The notes under the pieces were generated by a model. It searched no databases and had not been told where the DNA came from. It worked only from the letters and a program-made list of their open reading frames with translations. The position numbers were made by a program, and so were the translations under genes. DNA of 64,000 nucleotides. Source: Chamaecyparis obtusa. Lineage: Eukaryota > Streptophyta > Pinopsida > Cupressales > Cupressaceae. Each line of letters opens with the position of its first letter. Positions within the stretch are counted from its first letter, which is position 1. Shown here one piece after another: positions 54,956 through 64,000 of this stretch. The stretch lies in NCBI GenBank assembly GCA_027943335.1, contig BSBK01006346.1, positions 186,001-250,000 of the forward strand. The letters run 5' to 3'.

Positions 54956-56268
54956 AAATTGAGAAAGATGCATCCTCACATAGCTCTCCTAGTCAAAATA
55001 GAATTAGAGAAACTCCTTAGTGCAGATTCATAAGAGCTATTGACTATGCTGAATGGATATCGAATATTTGTACCAGTTTCCAAACATGATAAATCCATTT
55101 GAATTTGCACATATTTTAGAGATGTCAATAGAGCATGCCCAAAGGATGATTTTCCACTTCCCAATATAGACATGATAGTGGACATGACTGTAGGTTATGA
55201 GATTTATTCCTTGATGGATGGTTTTTCTGGATACAATCAGATTAAGATAGCTCCTGAAGATCAAGAAAAGACTGCATTTAATTGTGCATGGGGTACCTAT
55301 TGTTGGAACGTTATGCCTTTTGGATTAAAAAATGGAGGAGCCACCTATCAATGAGCTATGACAACCATTTTTCATGACATGATGCATAAAAACATGGAAG
55401 ATTATGTGGATGACACCTTGGCCAAGTCTAAGAAAAGAGACACACACTCAGATGATTTAGAAGTCATTCTAGATCGCATGGAACAATTCCAACTAAGGTT
55501 AAATCCTAAAAAGTGTGCATTTGCTGTCACCTTTGGAAAACTACTAGGATTTATTATTTTAGCAAAAGGAATAGAGGTAGACCCTAAAAAATTCCAAGCA
55601 ATCATAGATATGCCACCACCTAGAAACATTAGTCAAATGAGGAGTCTTCAAGGATGTCTTCAATCCATAAGGAGATTCATTTCACAGTTGGCAAATAGAG
55701 CTCAAGCTTTTAACAAGAACTTACACAAAGGAGTCAAATGTGTTTGGAATGAGGATTGTCAAAAGAGCATGGATAAAATCAAGAAATACTTGGAAAATCC
55801 TCCTGTTTTAATGCCTCCCATCCTAGGGAAACCACTTATTCTATACATTTCAACAATAGAATCTTCCTTGGGGGCATTACTAGCTCAAATTGATGAACAT
55901 GGGAAAGAAAGATCAATATACTACATTAGTCACACTCTTGTTTCATATGAGGTTAACTACACCAACATTGAGAAATATTGCCTTGCAGTTGTGCTTGCTT
56001 CCCAAAAGTTGCGACATTACATACTTGCACACACTATCCACCTCATAGCAAAAATAGATCCACTCAAGTATTTACTAGGCAAGGCTGCCCTCGTGGGTAG
56101 ACTTGCTAAATGGATGATGATCCTTTCAGATTTTGACATAGAGTACATTGAGCGTAAAGAAATCAAAGGACAAGCAATAGCAAATCAATTGGTTGATTTC
56201 TCGATACAAGATAATGCACCTATTCAAGTTGACTTCCCAGATAAACACCTCATGTATATGACTAAAAG
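54956..56268 (+). pseudogene. Tat-like reverse transcriptase and gypsy RNase H
   Basis: Visible: FRDVNRACPKDDFPLPNIDM, LMDGFSGYNQIKIAPEDQEK, WNVMPFGLKNGGATYQ and the catalytic YVDD at about 55,405. The tether and RNase H follow (PLILYISTIESSLGALLAQI, YYISHTLVSYEVNYTNIEKY), ending DFDIEYIERKEIKGQAIANQ. The RNase H lacks a clear first catalytic Asp, as usual in Tat elements. Stops occur near 55,031, 55,100 and 55,352; from there the frame is open to TGA 56,288, where a frameshift leads into the additional RNase H. Confidence 0.88.
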
Positions 56269-56650
56269 AAAAATGGAAGATGTTCTTTGATGGATCCTTT
56301 ATGCAAAATGGTTCGAGAGCTAGTGTGTTGTTTGTTTCTCCTCATGGGTACACGATTCCTAAGTCTTACAAGTTATTGTTCCCATGTAAAAACAACATTA
56401 CTGAGTATGAAGCTTTAACAAATGGACTTAAGATGGCCATAGAATGGAAAATCACAGAGTTACACATCTATGGGGATTCACAACTAATAATCAACCAAGT
56501 CAACGATGAATATCAAACAAAAGATGAGAAACTGGTACCTTATAAGAAAATGGTTAATTCCTTGAAATGATACTTCACATTTGTCACGTTTCAAAAAATT
56601 CCTAGAGCAGAAAATAAAGCAGTTGATGCTATGGCTACACTTGCTTTACT
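56269..56650 (+). pseudogene. Additional RNase H in the usual Tat position
   Basis: After a frameshift the sequence reads WKMFFDGSFMQNGSRASVLF (first Asp), KNNITEYEALTNGLKMA (Glu), LHIYGDSQLIINQVND (second Asp), a TGA at 56,568, and ENKAVDAMATLALL (third Asp). All four acids are kept. It lies between the gypsy RNase H and integrase, unlike the same domain of the nested gypsy element at 16.8-17.2 kb. Confidence 0.88.
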
Positions 56651-58019
56651 TCTTCAGTTAGGGGAACATGAATCCAGATTTGAATTCCTGGTGGAAGAGC
56701 TACATCACCCTATCTATGACTCCCAAGAAAGTCATGGCATTTGTACCCTTGTTGGTCATGAGTCATCCCATTATGGTGTCATTTACCCATACCTTCATGA
56801 TGACATTATCCCTAAAACCTTTAATCGATCTAAACATAGAAACCTTATCCGAAATGCCTCTCATCATTCCCTTATCTCTGGTGATTTGTATAGGAGGGGT
56901 CTAGATGGAACACTTCTTAGATGCTTAGAAAAGGAAGAATCTAACCAAGCGTTAGTTGACATTCATGAGGCCATATATGGGGGACATTCCAATGGTCTTT
57001 CCATGGCCCAAAGGTTTCTTAGGGTGGGACACTATTGGCCTACAATGTAGAGCGATGCAGTAGCTTTTGCAAAGTCATGTGAAAAGTGTCAAAAACATGG
57101 TAACCTGATACATGCTCCAGGCAGGGAGCTCATTCCTTCTATATGGCCATTTCAGTGTTCGGCCTTTGATCTTGTTGGGAAGATTCATCTCAACTCATCA
57201 AGTGGACACAAGTTTATTATCAGTGCTACTGATTACTTCACTAAATGGGTAGAATCTATCCCACTTTCTATTGCCTCAAGAAAGACAGTCTCTCTATTTA
57301 TTCTAAACCATATCATCTGTTGATATGGAGTGCCTTCCAAGATTATCACTGACAACAGAGGCCAGTTCAAAAATAAAGACCTTAAGCAACTCTGCAAGAA
57401 ATTCAAGATTAAGCAACATTGGTCCTCTATTTACTTCCCACAAGGAAATGCTCAAGCAAAGGCATCAAACAAAACCATTCTTAAAATCCTACATAGAACA
57501 ATTTCTAAGAATGGTAGAGATTGGCATTTACAAATAAATTTGGCTTTGTGGGCTTATAGAATGAGTATTCGTACTCCTATTGGGGCTACTCCTTTTTCCC
57601 TTACATATGGCACTGAAGCAATGTTATCGTTAGAGGTTGAGATTCCTTAACTTAGAGTTTCCCTCAAAGGTCTAGTTATAGATGAAGACTACCACTCCAT
57701 GAGACTTCAAGAGTTAGAACTTCTAGATGAGAAACGTCAAGCATCATTTGACCATATGAGGGTTTATCAAAAGCACATGTCCAAAGCATTCAACAAAAAG
57801 GTTCGTTGTAGAGAATTCCAATTGGGAGATCTTTTCCTACGTGAAAATCCTAAGAATCAACAACATAGAGATCAAAAGGGAAAATTTGAACCTAATTGGC
57901 TTGGACCTTACATCATTACAGCATTTTTTGGGACAAGTGCTTATTTATTATCTACTACAGAGGGAGAGTAGCTCCCTAATCCTATCAATGTCTTGCACCT
58001 GAAGAAGTTCTATCCATGA
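56651..58019 (+). pseudogene. Tat-like integrase
   Basis: HHCC finger: HEAIYGGHSNGLSMAQRFLR ... CEKCQKH, with a TAG where Trp or a similar residue is expected (57,048). Core: AFDLVGKIHLNSSSGHKFI, a TGA at 57,321, KIITDNRGQFKNKDLKQLC, and SIYFPQGNAQAKASNKTILK, where the third acid (Glu) is replaced (QAKAS instead of QAEAS). Then the C-terminal LGDLFLRENP and ALWAYRMSIRTPIGATPFSL. The missing Glu and the stops make it inactive. Confidence 0.88.
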
Positions 58020-58676
58020 TGCCTATTCTGTCTGGGGGCATCCTTTGTACATACTTATTGATCCTGAAAAAATCCAAAAAAATGATATATTGTCAAAAAT
58101 TCTAAAAGTTAGAAAATGTCCTGAAAAAATGATCATCTTAGTGAAAACCTGGCAATAGGCACTTTGATGTATCTCAAAAAAAAAATTATTCCAAAAAATT
58201 CAAAAAAAATAGAAAAAGTGCCTTGGTGAAAACCTGGAAACAGATGCCTTGGTAGCAAAAATATAAAAAAATTATAAAAAGTCCTTAAAAAAAAAATTTG
58301 CACTAAAATCCAAGTGGTGAAAATCTAGAAACTGGTGCTACTTGAGGCCTTTCCACCATTTTTTCTTAGCACATGTACTTGACACTTAGCCTTTCTCCAT
58401 CATGTCGTTTCCTTGTTGCCTTGGTTTGGAATTGGTCATTGTCTTTGTCTAGGGGGCATAACTGTGTTAGCTTTGGTCTCTTGGATGTGTTAGTCTTTAG
58501 GACACCTCACAAACAGTGTTTTTCAACACCACCGCAACTGTGTTTTTCAACACAACCCCTGACATCGAGTATTTTTGTTGGACTACAACTGATTTGGAAT
58601 CTGATTGAAGGATCCGTGATTACAAGATTACTGAGAAGTTGCTAATTAGATATGTAATATGATTAAATTAGTATTA
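58020..58676 (+). other. Tat-like 3' tail
   Basis: Three spaced copies of GTGAAAACCTGG-type sequence (58,141, 58,212, 58,318) among A-rich stretches, a feature I associate with Tat/Retand 3' regions. A 24-bp tandem pair around GTGTTTTTCAACAC follows (58,517-58,560). It ends where the copia LTR begins. Confidence 0.55.
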
Positions 58677-60065
58677 TGTTGTCATTGCTGTCAACTAGTT
58701 TGACAACACTTATCTTGTAAGTTACTATACCGAGACATCTGAAGAAAAGTGGAAAAGAGATGAAGAATAGAGAAATCTACATGAGGAAAGATGTACATGA
58801 CAGATGAGGATAAGGAACACATTGAGTAACTTGTTGATGAGTCTATGACTTGATGGTATTGGCTTTATTATGTTGCATTTATCTATAATGAAGTATAGAG
58901 CTGAAAGACACAAAGCAGTGTTGTCGGTAAATGAAGCATTTCTAGTATACACTAATGGAGTGTAGTGTATACCGACTGTAGTATTAACCAAGCAGTGTTA
59001 ACCGATGCATTCTTTGTTAACCGATCGAAACAGAATGAATTAAATGATTAGTTTAGCCGATAAGATTGATGAGCTAGCAAGAGTATAACATCGAGGTAAC
59101 AGATAAAGTTTTTTATGCAAATCAACGGCTGACAAAATTCAAAGAAGATCTAACGAAGAAGATTGAAACATGTTATTGACACAAGTACTGAGAAAGTTTT
59201 AAGCGGCTAAATCTATGAATGTGATTAAGTGGCAAAATCTGATGGTGGAGAAGAAAATTATTTACTCGTCTATATAAGAGAACATAATTTCTTTAGTAAG
59301 ATGCTAGGAAGAAGGAGAAGCTGCAGGATTATTGTGTGAATAAGGTTTTCATGCATTCTAATCATACTAGTTAGTAAGAACCGAGCTATAGAACAATTAC
59401 CGAGCTACAGAGAGCTATTACCAACGGATAGTAAGTTGATATAGTATTGAATCTAAAGTGAAATATTGATCAGAAGGATTTGTATGGACTGAATATTGAT
59501 CTGTAATCTACAAGTGAAGTTGTATTAAGGAAGGTCATTTTACTGTTACAAATTTAACCAGTGTATACAGTTTAAATCTCTTAACTGAGTGGACTCTGAA
59601 AGTCTTATGATGTATCATTCATAGAATGAACATTGTTATCCTGTCAACCCCATAGTGAATGCTGGTTGGATGATAACTTCTAGTCTAAAATCCTCTAACA
59701 AGGTCACACCTGACAATGTGTTTGTAACCTTTAACAGGGTTGGGTCTTAACCGACCTCACTTCAGAAGAGTGAACAATTTTGGGTTGCCGGTCCTACGTG
59801 GTTTTTCCCTTTACAAGGTTTCCATGTTAAATCTCTTATGTTATGTGTTGATTGTGATATTTTTTTGTTATCATACTTTGCATGTTACATATTAAATTTG
59901 ATCGGTAAACAGTTATAAGTATTAGACTGGTAATCAGTAAAAGCATAGACAGTAAGAGTTATTATTGCTTACCGACGAGCAGAAATAGAAGAAATTTTTT
60001 TGAATTATACATTTTGTTTTGGGACACTGGATAACTGATTCACCCCCCTCTTAGTTATTCTAACA
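58677..60065 (+). repeat. 5' LTR of the copia element
   Basis: The end is fixed by the primer site (ATTCTAACA, then AT, then TGGTATCAGAGC). The start TGTTGTCATT at 58,677 is inferred from the TG rule and the break in the Tat sequence, giving 1,389 bp. It holds many ACCGA-type boxes, TTAAGTGGCAAAAT (about 59,224) and a TATA box at 59,271. Confidence 0.7.
59271..59277 (+). promoter_or_regulatory. TATA box of the copia LTR
   Basis: GTCTATATAAGAGAAC, about 35 bases after GGCAAAAT. The pol-less element has the same order of GGCAAAAT-type box and TATA in its LTRs. Confidence 0.6.
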
Positions 60066-60067
60066 AT

Positions 60068-60079
60068 TGGTATCAGAGC
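60068..60079 (+). promoter_or_regulatory. Copia primer-binding site, initiator-Met type
   Basis: TGGTATCAGAGC two bases after the LTR, identical to 9,548-9,559. Confidence 0.92.
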
Positions 60080-60128
60080 TACATTGCTTGGAATAGAGTT
60101 TTAAGGACTTAAGCATAAAGGTCTCAAG

Positions 60129-61133
60129 ATGTATAAGAGGGAAGTACCAAAACTAAAAAAAGAGAACTTCACAGTATGGCAAAGCAGAATGAAGCTGCAC
60201 ATATCTAGAATTGGGAACTCAGCACTAGAGCTGATGGAGAATGGCTACATGCAACCGCCCACTGGTCCCCTAACTGTTGATCAACTGAAAGATAAGCATG
60301 AACATAATGTTACTATGATGGAACTTGCTACTGCCTGTACTGATGCTGAATTTGAAGATATCAAGACATGCACAACTACCAAAGGAATGTGGGATAAATT
60401 AGCACAAATCTCCAATGGAGATCTGAATGTCAAAAGAGCCCGAGCTGAAAGTCTGAGAGGCAGATTTGATGATATGAGAATGAGAGAAGGTGAGAATATT
60501 GTCCAATATTCAAATAGACTCAAAGAGGTGGTACATGCTATTAGAGCATCTGATGGAGTAATTGATGATGAAACAGTGATAAGCAAGATTCTCAGAACTT
60601 TGCTACCAGTTTATGCAATCAGGATTTCTGCAATTCATGAAACAAGAGCTACATCCAACCTTACTCTTGACACTCTGATTGGTAAAATTACAACCTTTGA
60701 ATTAAAAAATTTTGATAATAGTGTTGTTCCTTCTATTGAATCTGCTTTCATGTCTTCTCTGAAGATTGGAAAGTCTAGCAGGAATAGTAAGAATTGTGAT
60801 AGTGATGACAATACCGATGATGAACTTGAAGAGCTTGAAGCACTTATGGTTAGAAGATTGCCCAAAGGAAAAGGAAGGTATAGAGGCAAGCTACCTTTAG
60901 CATGCTTCAATTGTAAAGAAGTCGATCACATTGCTGCTAGATGTCCATAGAAGAAAGATGATGATAGATCCAAAGACCGATCTGATGGAAGCTATGGGAG
61001 AAGAGTCAATAGAGGTTACTGACACAACAACAAAGACAACCAAGATGAAAAAGGCAAAAAAGTATGTTACATAGCCGAAGATATTGAAACTGAATCTGAT
61101 TTTGATGATGATATAGAAGTTGTATTTGTTTCT
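60129..61133 (+). pseudogene. Copia gag
   Basis: It starts MYKREVPKLKKENFTVWQSR, the typical start of copia Gag. The capsid part includes KGMWDKLAQISNGDLNVKRA and LRGRFDDMRMREGENIVQYS. A single zinc knuckle, CFNCKEVDHIAARC (60,903-60,944), has Asp where Gly is usual before His. A TAG follows at 60,948 and a TGA at 61,020. It forms the particle and binds RNA in the intact family. Confidence 0.9.
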
Positions 61134-61715
61134 ATGAAAGATGACTCAGAAGAGGAAGAGAAACATGAAGAGACAGCCCTAATCTCTAAAGTAAGCAGGA
61201 ATGATACATGGATCATAGACAGTGGCTGCACACATCATATGACCGGTGATGTAGAGAAGTTTGATCATCTTATTGAATATAATGGAGGATCTATGAGAAT
61301 GGGAAATGATGCACCTTGTATGGTAAGAGGTAAAGGCTCACTAATGATCAATGATAGATTACAATGTGAAAATGCATATTGGGTAGATGGACTAAACTAT
61401 AATTTGATAAGTGTGGCTCAATTGAACAACTCAGGCCACCGACTGGCTTTTGAGAGCAAAAAGGTGAAGATTTATAATGATGGAGGAAGACTTGTCGAAA
61501 CTGGTACACAATCCAAAGGTAATCTATTCTATCTTGATATGGATCAGTCTTCTTGTTTGTTGATAAAGGATGAAGATGCTTGGTTGTGGCACCGAAGGTT
61601 ATGCCATGTGAACTTTGACAACATGATCAAGATTAGTAGAAAGAGAAGAGTTAGAGGACTACCTAACTTAACAAAACTTGATCATGCTATGTGCCATGAA
61701 TGTTAGAGAGGTAAG
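61134..61715 (+). pseudogene. Copia protease and pre-integrase region
   Basis: The protease active site is TWIIDSGCTHHMTGD (about 61,206-61,250) and is intact. The GAG-pre-integrase part reads WLWHRRLCHVNFDNMIKISR and DHAMCHEC, with a zinc-binding H-H-C-C pattern, and ends at TAG 61,704, right after the last Cys. Confidence 0.88.
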
Positions 61716-62552
61716 ATGACTAAGTCTAGTTTTAAAAGCAAGGACTACTCAACAAAGAAGATACTTGAGTTGGTTCATACCGATCTGTGTGGTCCTATGA
61801 GAACTCAAAGCTATTCTGGTGATAGATATTTTATTCTTTTTGTTGATGATTACACTAGACTAATGACTATTATGTTCTTGAAAGAGAAATCTGAAGCTTT
61901 CAAAATGTTTAAATGGTATAAAGCTAAGGTAGAGAAAGAAACTGGAAAAGAAATAAAATGTTTAAGATCTGATAGAAGAGGTGAATTTATCTCTGATGAA
62001 TTTACTAACTTTTGCAATGAGCATGGAATCAAGAGGCAGGTATCTACACCGAGGACACCTCAGCAAAATGGCATTGCTGAAAGAAGGAATAGGTCTATAA
62101 TTGATTGTGCTAGAACATTGATGATACAGAAGAATGTTGCTCAAACATATTGGAGGGAAGCTGTCAGCACAGTTGTATATGTTCTTAACCGAGTACAACT
62201 GAAGGACTCAAACCGAACACCTTATGAACTATGGTTTGGACAGAAACCAACTGTAAGTTATTTTAAAAATTTTGGAAGTAAATGCTTTATCTTGAAAGAT
62301 GAAAGAAATGGAAAATTTGATTCTAAAGGAGATGAAGAGATATTTCTGGGATATTCCACTACAAGTAAAGCATACAAATGTTTGAATAAGGCTACAAATA
62401 AGATTGTTGAAAGTACTAATGTTCGTGTTGATGATTTTGATGATAAGTATACTGAGGAAAGTACAAAGGAATCAGAAGACTATGGTAGATTCACTTACAT
62501 TGAATATCCAGAGTATCTACCGACACCGCAGACAGTGACAACCGGTCAGTAG
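61716..62552 (+). pseudogene. Copia integrase
   Basis: DDE core: LVHTDLCGPMRTQSYSGDRY (first Asp), CLRSDRRGEFISDEF (second Asp), TPQQNGIAERRNRSIID (Glu). Downstream: NRTPYELWFGQKPTVSYFKN, the usual end of the core, then FLGYSTTSKAYKCLN. Catalytic residues are intact. The frame ends at TAG 62,550, another TAG at 62,571. Confidence 0.9.
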
Positions 62553-64000
62553 GGAAATAATGTAGTACAATAGGCACCACAAATCAATGAACATGAAGAG
62601 GCTGCTGAGCAAGAAAATGACCCTGAGCAGGATGAACAAGAAATGAGAAATCAAGTCTTGGCTAGTTTTGTCAAGAGACATCATCCTAAGACACAAATCA
62701 TTAGAGACAGACATGCTGGAATGCAAACCGGAAGTAAAACAAGATAAGGTACATGTCTAATTTGTGAGTTTGAACCTAAAACTATGAAAGTTGCATTAGA
62801 GAATGAAGAATGGGTTAATGCAATGAAGGAGGAAATAGAACAAATCGAAAAGAAAAAAACCTGGTCCTTAGTACCTTGACCAAAAGATAAGAATGTTATC
62901 AGTACTAAGTGGATATACAGGAATAAATTGAATGAAAATGGTGAAGTCACTAGAAATAAAGCTAGATTAGTATGTAAGGGATATGCACAGGAAGAAGGCA
63001 TAGACTATGGTGAGACATTTGCACCTGTTGCTAGATTAGAAGGAGTTAGAATGCTACTTGCATATGTTGCACATAAGAAATTCAAAGTCTATCAAATGGA
63101 TGTGAAGTCATCATTTTTTAATGGTATACTTGAAGAAGAAGTCTACATTGAACAACCTGAAGGATTTTTTGATCTTGACAATAAAGACATGGTCTACATA
63201 TTACATAAAGCTTTATATGGACTAAAGCAAGCACCAAGAGCATGGTATGAAAGACTGCATACTTATTTGTTAAGTATTGGATTTGTAAGAACAAGTGAAA
63301 ATAGCAATTTATATGTGAAAGGTGATACTGATGATACTATTATCATTGCTGAAATATTTGTTGATGATATCATCTTTGGTGGCTCAAATCTTGTCTGCAA
63401 GGCATTTGCTGATGAAATGCAAAAGGAATTTGAAATGTCTATGTTTGGAGAGATTAAGTTCTTTCTTGGACTACAAGTGATTTAGCAAAGTGATGGCATA
63501 TTCATCACACAATCTAAATACATAAAGGAAGTACTGAAGACATTTGGCATGGAAGATGCTAAACCTATTGGAACACCGATGGCTACTAGATGCAAATTGA
63601 CAAAGGAGGATGAGACTACTGAGGTAAACCAGACACTTTACTGATCCATGATTGGTAAGTTAATGTACGTAGTTCACAGTAGGTCAGATATAGCACATGT
63701 TGTAGGAATTGTTGCAAGATTTTCTACTAATCCTAGAGAATCACATATGATAGCTACAAAAAGGATCTTAAGATACCTAAAGAAAATAGAGAATTATGGA
63801 CTATGGTATCCTAAGGAAGGGAAGTTTGAGCTGAAAGTTTACACCGATGCTGATTAGGCTGAAAATGCAGATGATAGAAAAAGCACCACCGGAGGAGCAT
63901 TTTTCTTTGGTGAAAGACTTGTAACCTGGACAAGTAAAAAGTAGGCTTGTATTTCTCAGTCTACAGCTGAAGCAAAGTATGTTGCTACTGCTACTAACTG
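62553..64000 (+). pseudogene. Copia reverse transcriptase and partial RNase H
   Basis: Reverse transcriptase: [80 protein letters not shown] and the catalytic FVDD at about 63,358-63,369. RNase H begins after the linker (LMYVVHSRSDIAHVVGIVAR) and reaches VYTDAD, a TAG at 63,855 where Trp is usual, and a TAG at 63,942. The window ends inside RNase H. Stops in the frame: 62,745, 62,877, 63,483, 63,642, 63,855 and 63,942. Confidence 0.9.

Larger units (their letters stand above)
38633..58676 (+). mobile_element. Old Tat/Ogre-like gypsy element, interrupted
   Basis: Order: LTR-like DNA, primer-like site, an upstream ORF with a G-patch motif, long non-coding DNA, gag, protease, linker, reverse transcriptase, gypsy RNase H, additional RNase H, integrase and a 3' tail with GTGAAAACCTGG repeats. 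This is the plan of Tat/Ogre elements. It is split by a 3.7-kb LTR-like block (44,646-48,357) and about 1.5 kb of unclassified DNA (49,640-51,115). The copia LTR at 58,677 cuts it before its own 3' LTR, which is presumably beyond the window. It has frameshifts as well as stops, so it is older than the nested gypsy element. The 5' boundary is approximate. Confidence 0.8.
58677..64000 (+). mobile_element. Ty1/copia element, cut by the window end
   Basis: 5' LTR, initiator-Met primer site, then gag, protease, integrase, reverse transcriptase and RNase H in copia order (integrase before reverse transcriptase). One frame from 60,129 to the window end carries 11 nonsense codons and no frameshift. 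The 3' LTR lies outside. It seems to have inserted into the 3' end of the Tat-like element. Confidence 0.92.

Overview
The window is repeat-dominated nuclear DNA from a large-genome seed plant. A gymnosperm such as a conifer is my best guess. This rests on the density of old, nested LTR retrotransposons, the plant-type LINEs and a plant-type enoyl-CoA isomerase. No intact cellular gene is present. No rRNA, tRNA or CRISPR array was recognised.

Layout. 1-2.1 kb holds a possible decayed exon (569-737) and AT-rich DNA. 2.1-8.3 kb is a nearly full-length L1-type LINE on the minus strand. 8,320-28,693 is a nested pair. The outer element has 1,226-bp LTRs, an initiator-Met-type primer site and AGGTC target duplications. 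It has no recognisable pol; it carries a coiled-coil protein with five zinc knuckles and a second large protein of unknown family. Inside it sits an 11,987-bp Ty3/gypsy element (11,254-23,240) with 2.74-kb LTRs. 28.7-29.7 kb is a non-autonomous DNA element with inverted ends. 30.06-32.36 kb is a 5'-truncated LINE in AT-rich DNA that resembles, inverted, the DNA near position 1 kb. 32.77-37.41 kb holds two remnants of an enoyl-CoA isomerase gene with an LTR-like block between them. 38.6-58.7 kb is an old Tat/Ogre-like gypsy element, itself interrupted by a 3.7-kb LTR-like block and about 1.5 kb of unclassified DNA. From 58,677 to the window end is a Ty1/copia element lacking its 3' part, which appears to have inserted into the 3' end of the Tat element.

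How the parts relate. The outer LTR element (8.3-28.7 kb) and the copia element share the primer site, LTR 3' end, a box upstream of TATA and repeated ACCGAG-like motifs. The pol-less element may therefore have been moved by enzymes of a copia relative. The two gypsy elements each encode an extra RNase H, but in different places: between RNase H and integrase in the Tat-like element (the usual place), and between protease and reverse transcriptase in the 11-23 kb element (unusual). The gypsy and copia polyproteins each lie in one uninterrupted frame broken only by nonsense codons (7 and 11). This pattern suggests decay by methylcytosine deamination.

Best candidates for something new: the displaced RNase H domain; six related palindromes inside each gypsy LTR; and the pol-less element with a five-knuckle protein plus a nuclear-type basic protein behind its own possible TATA box.
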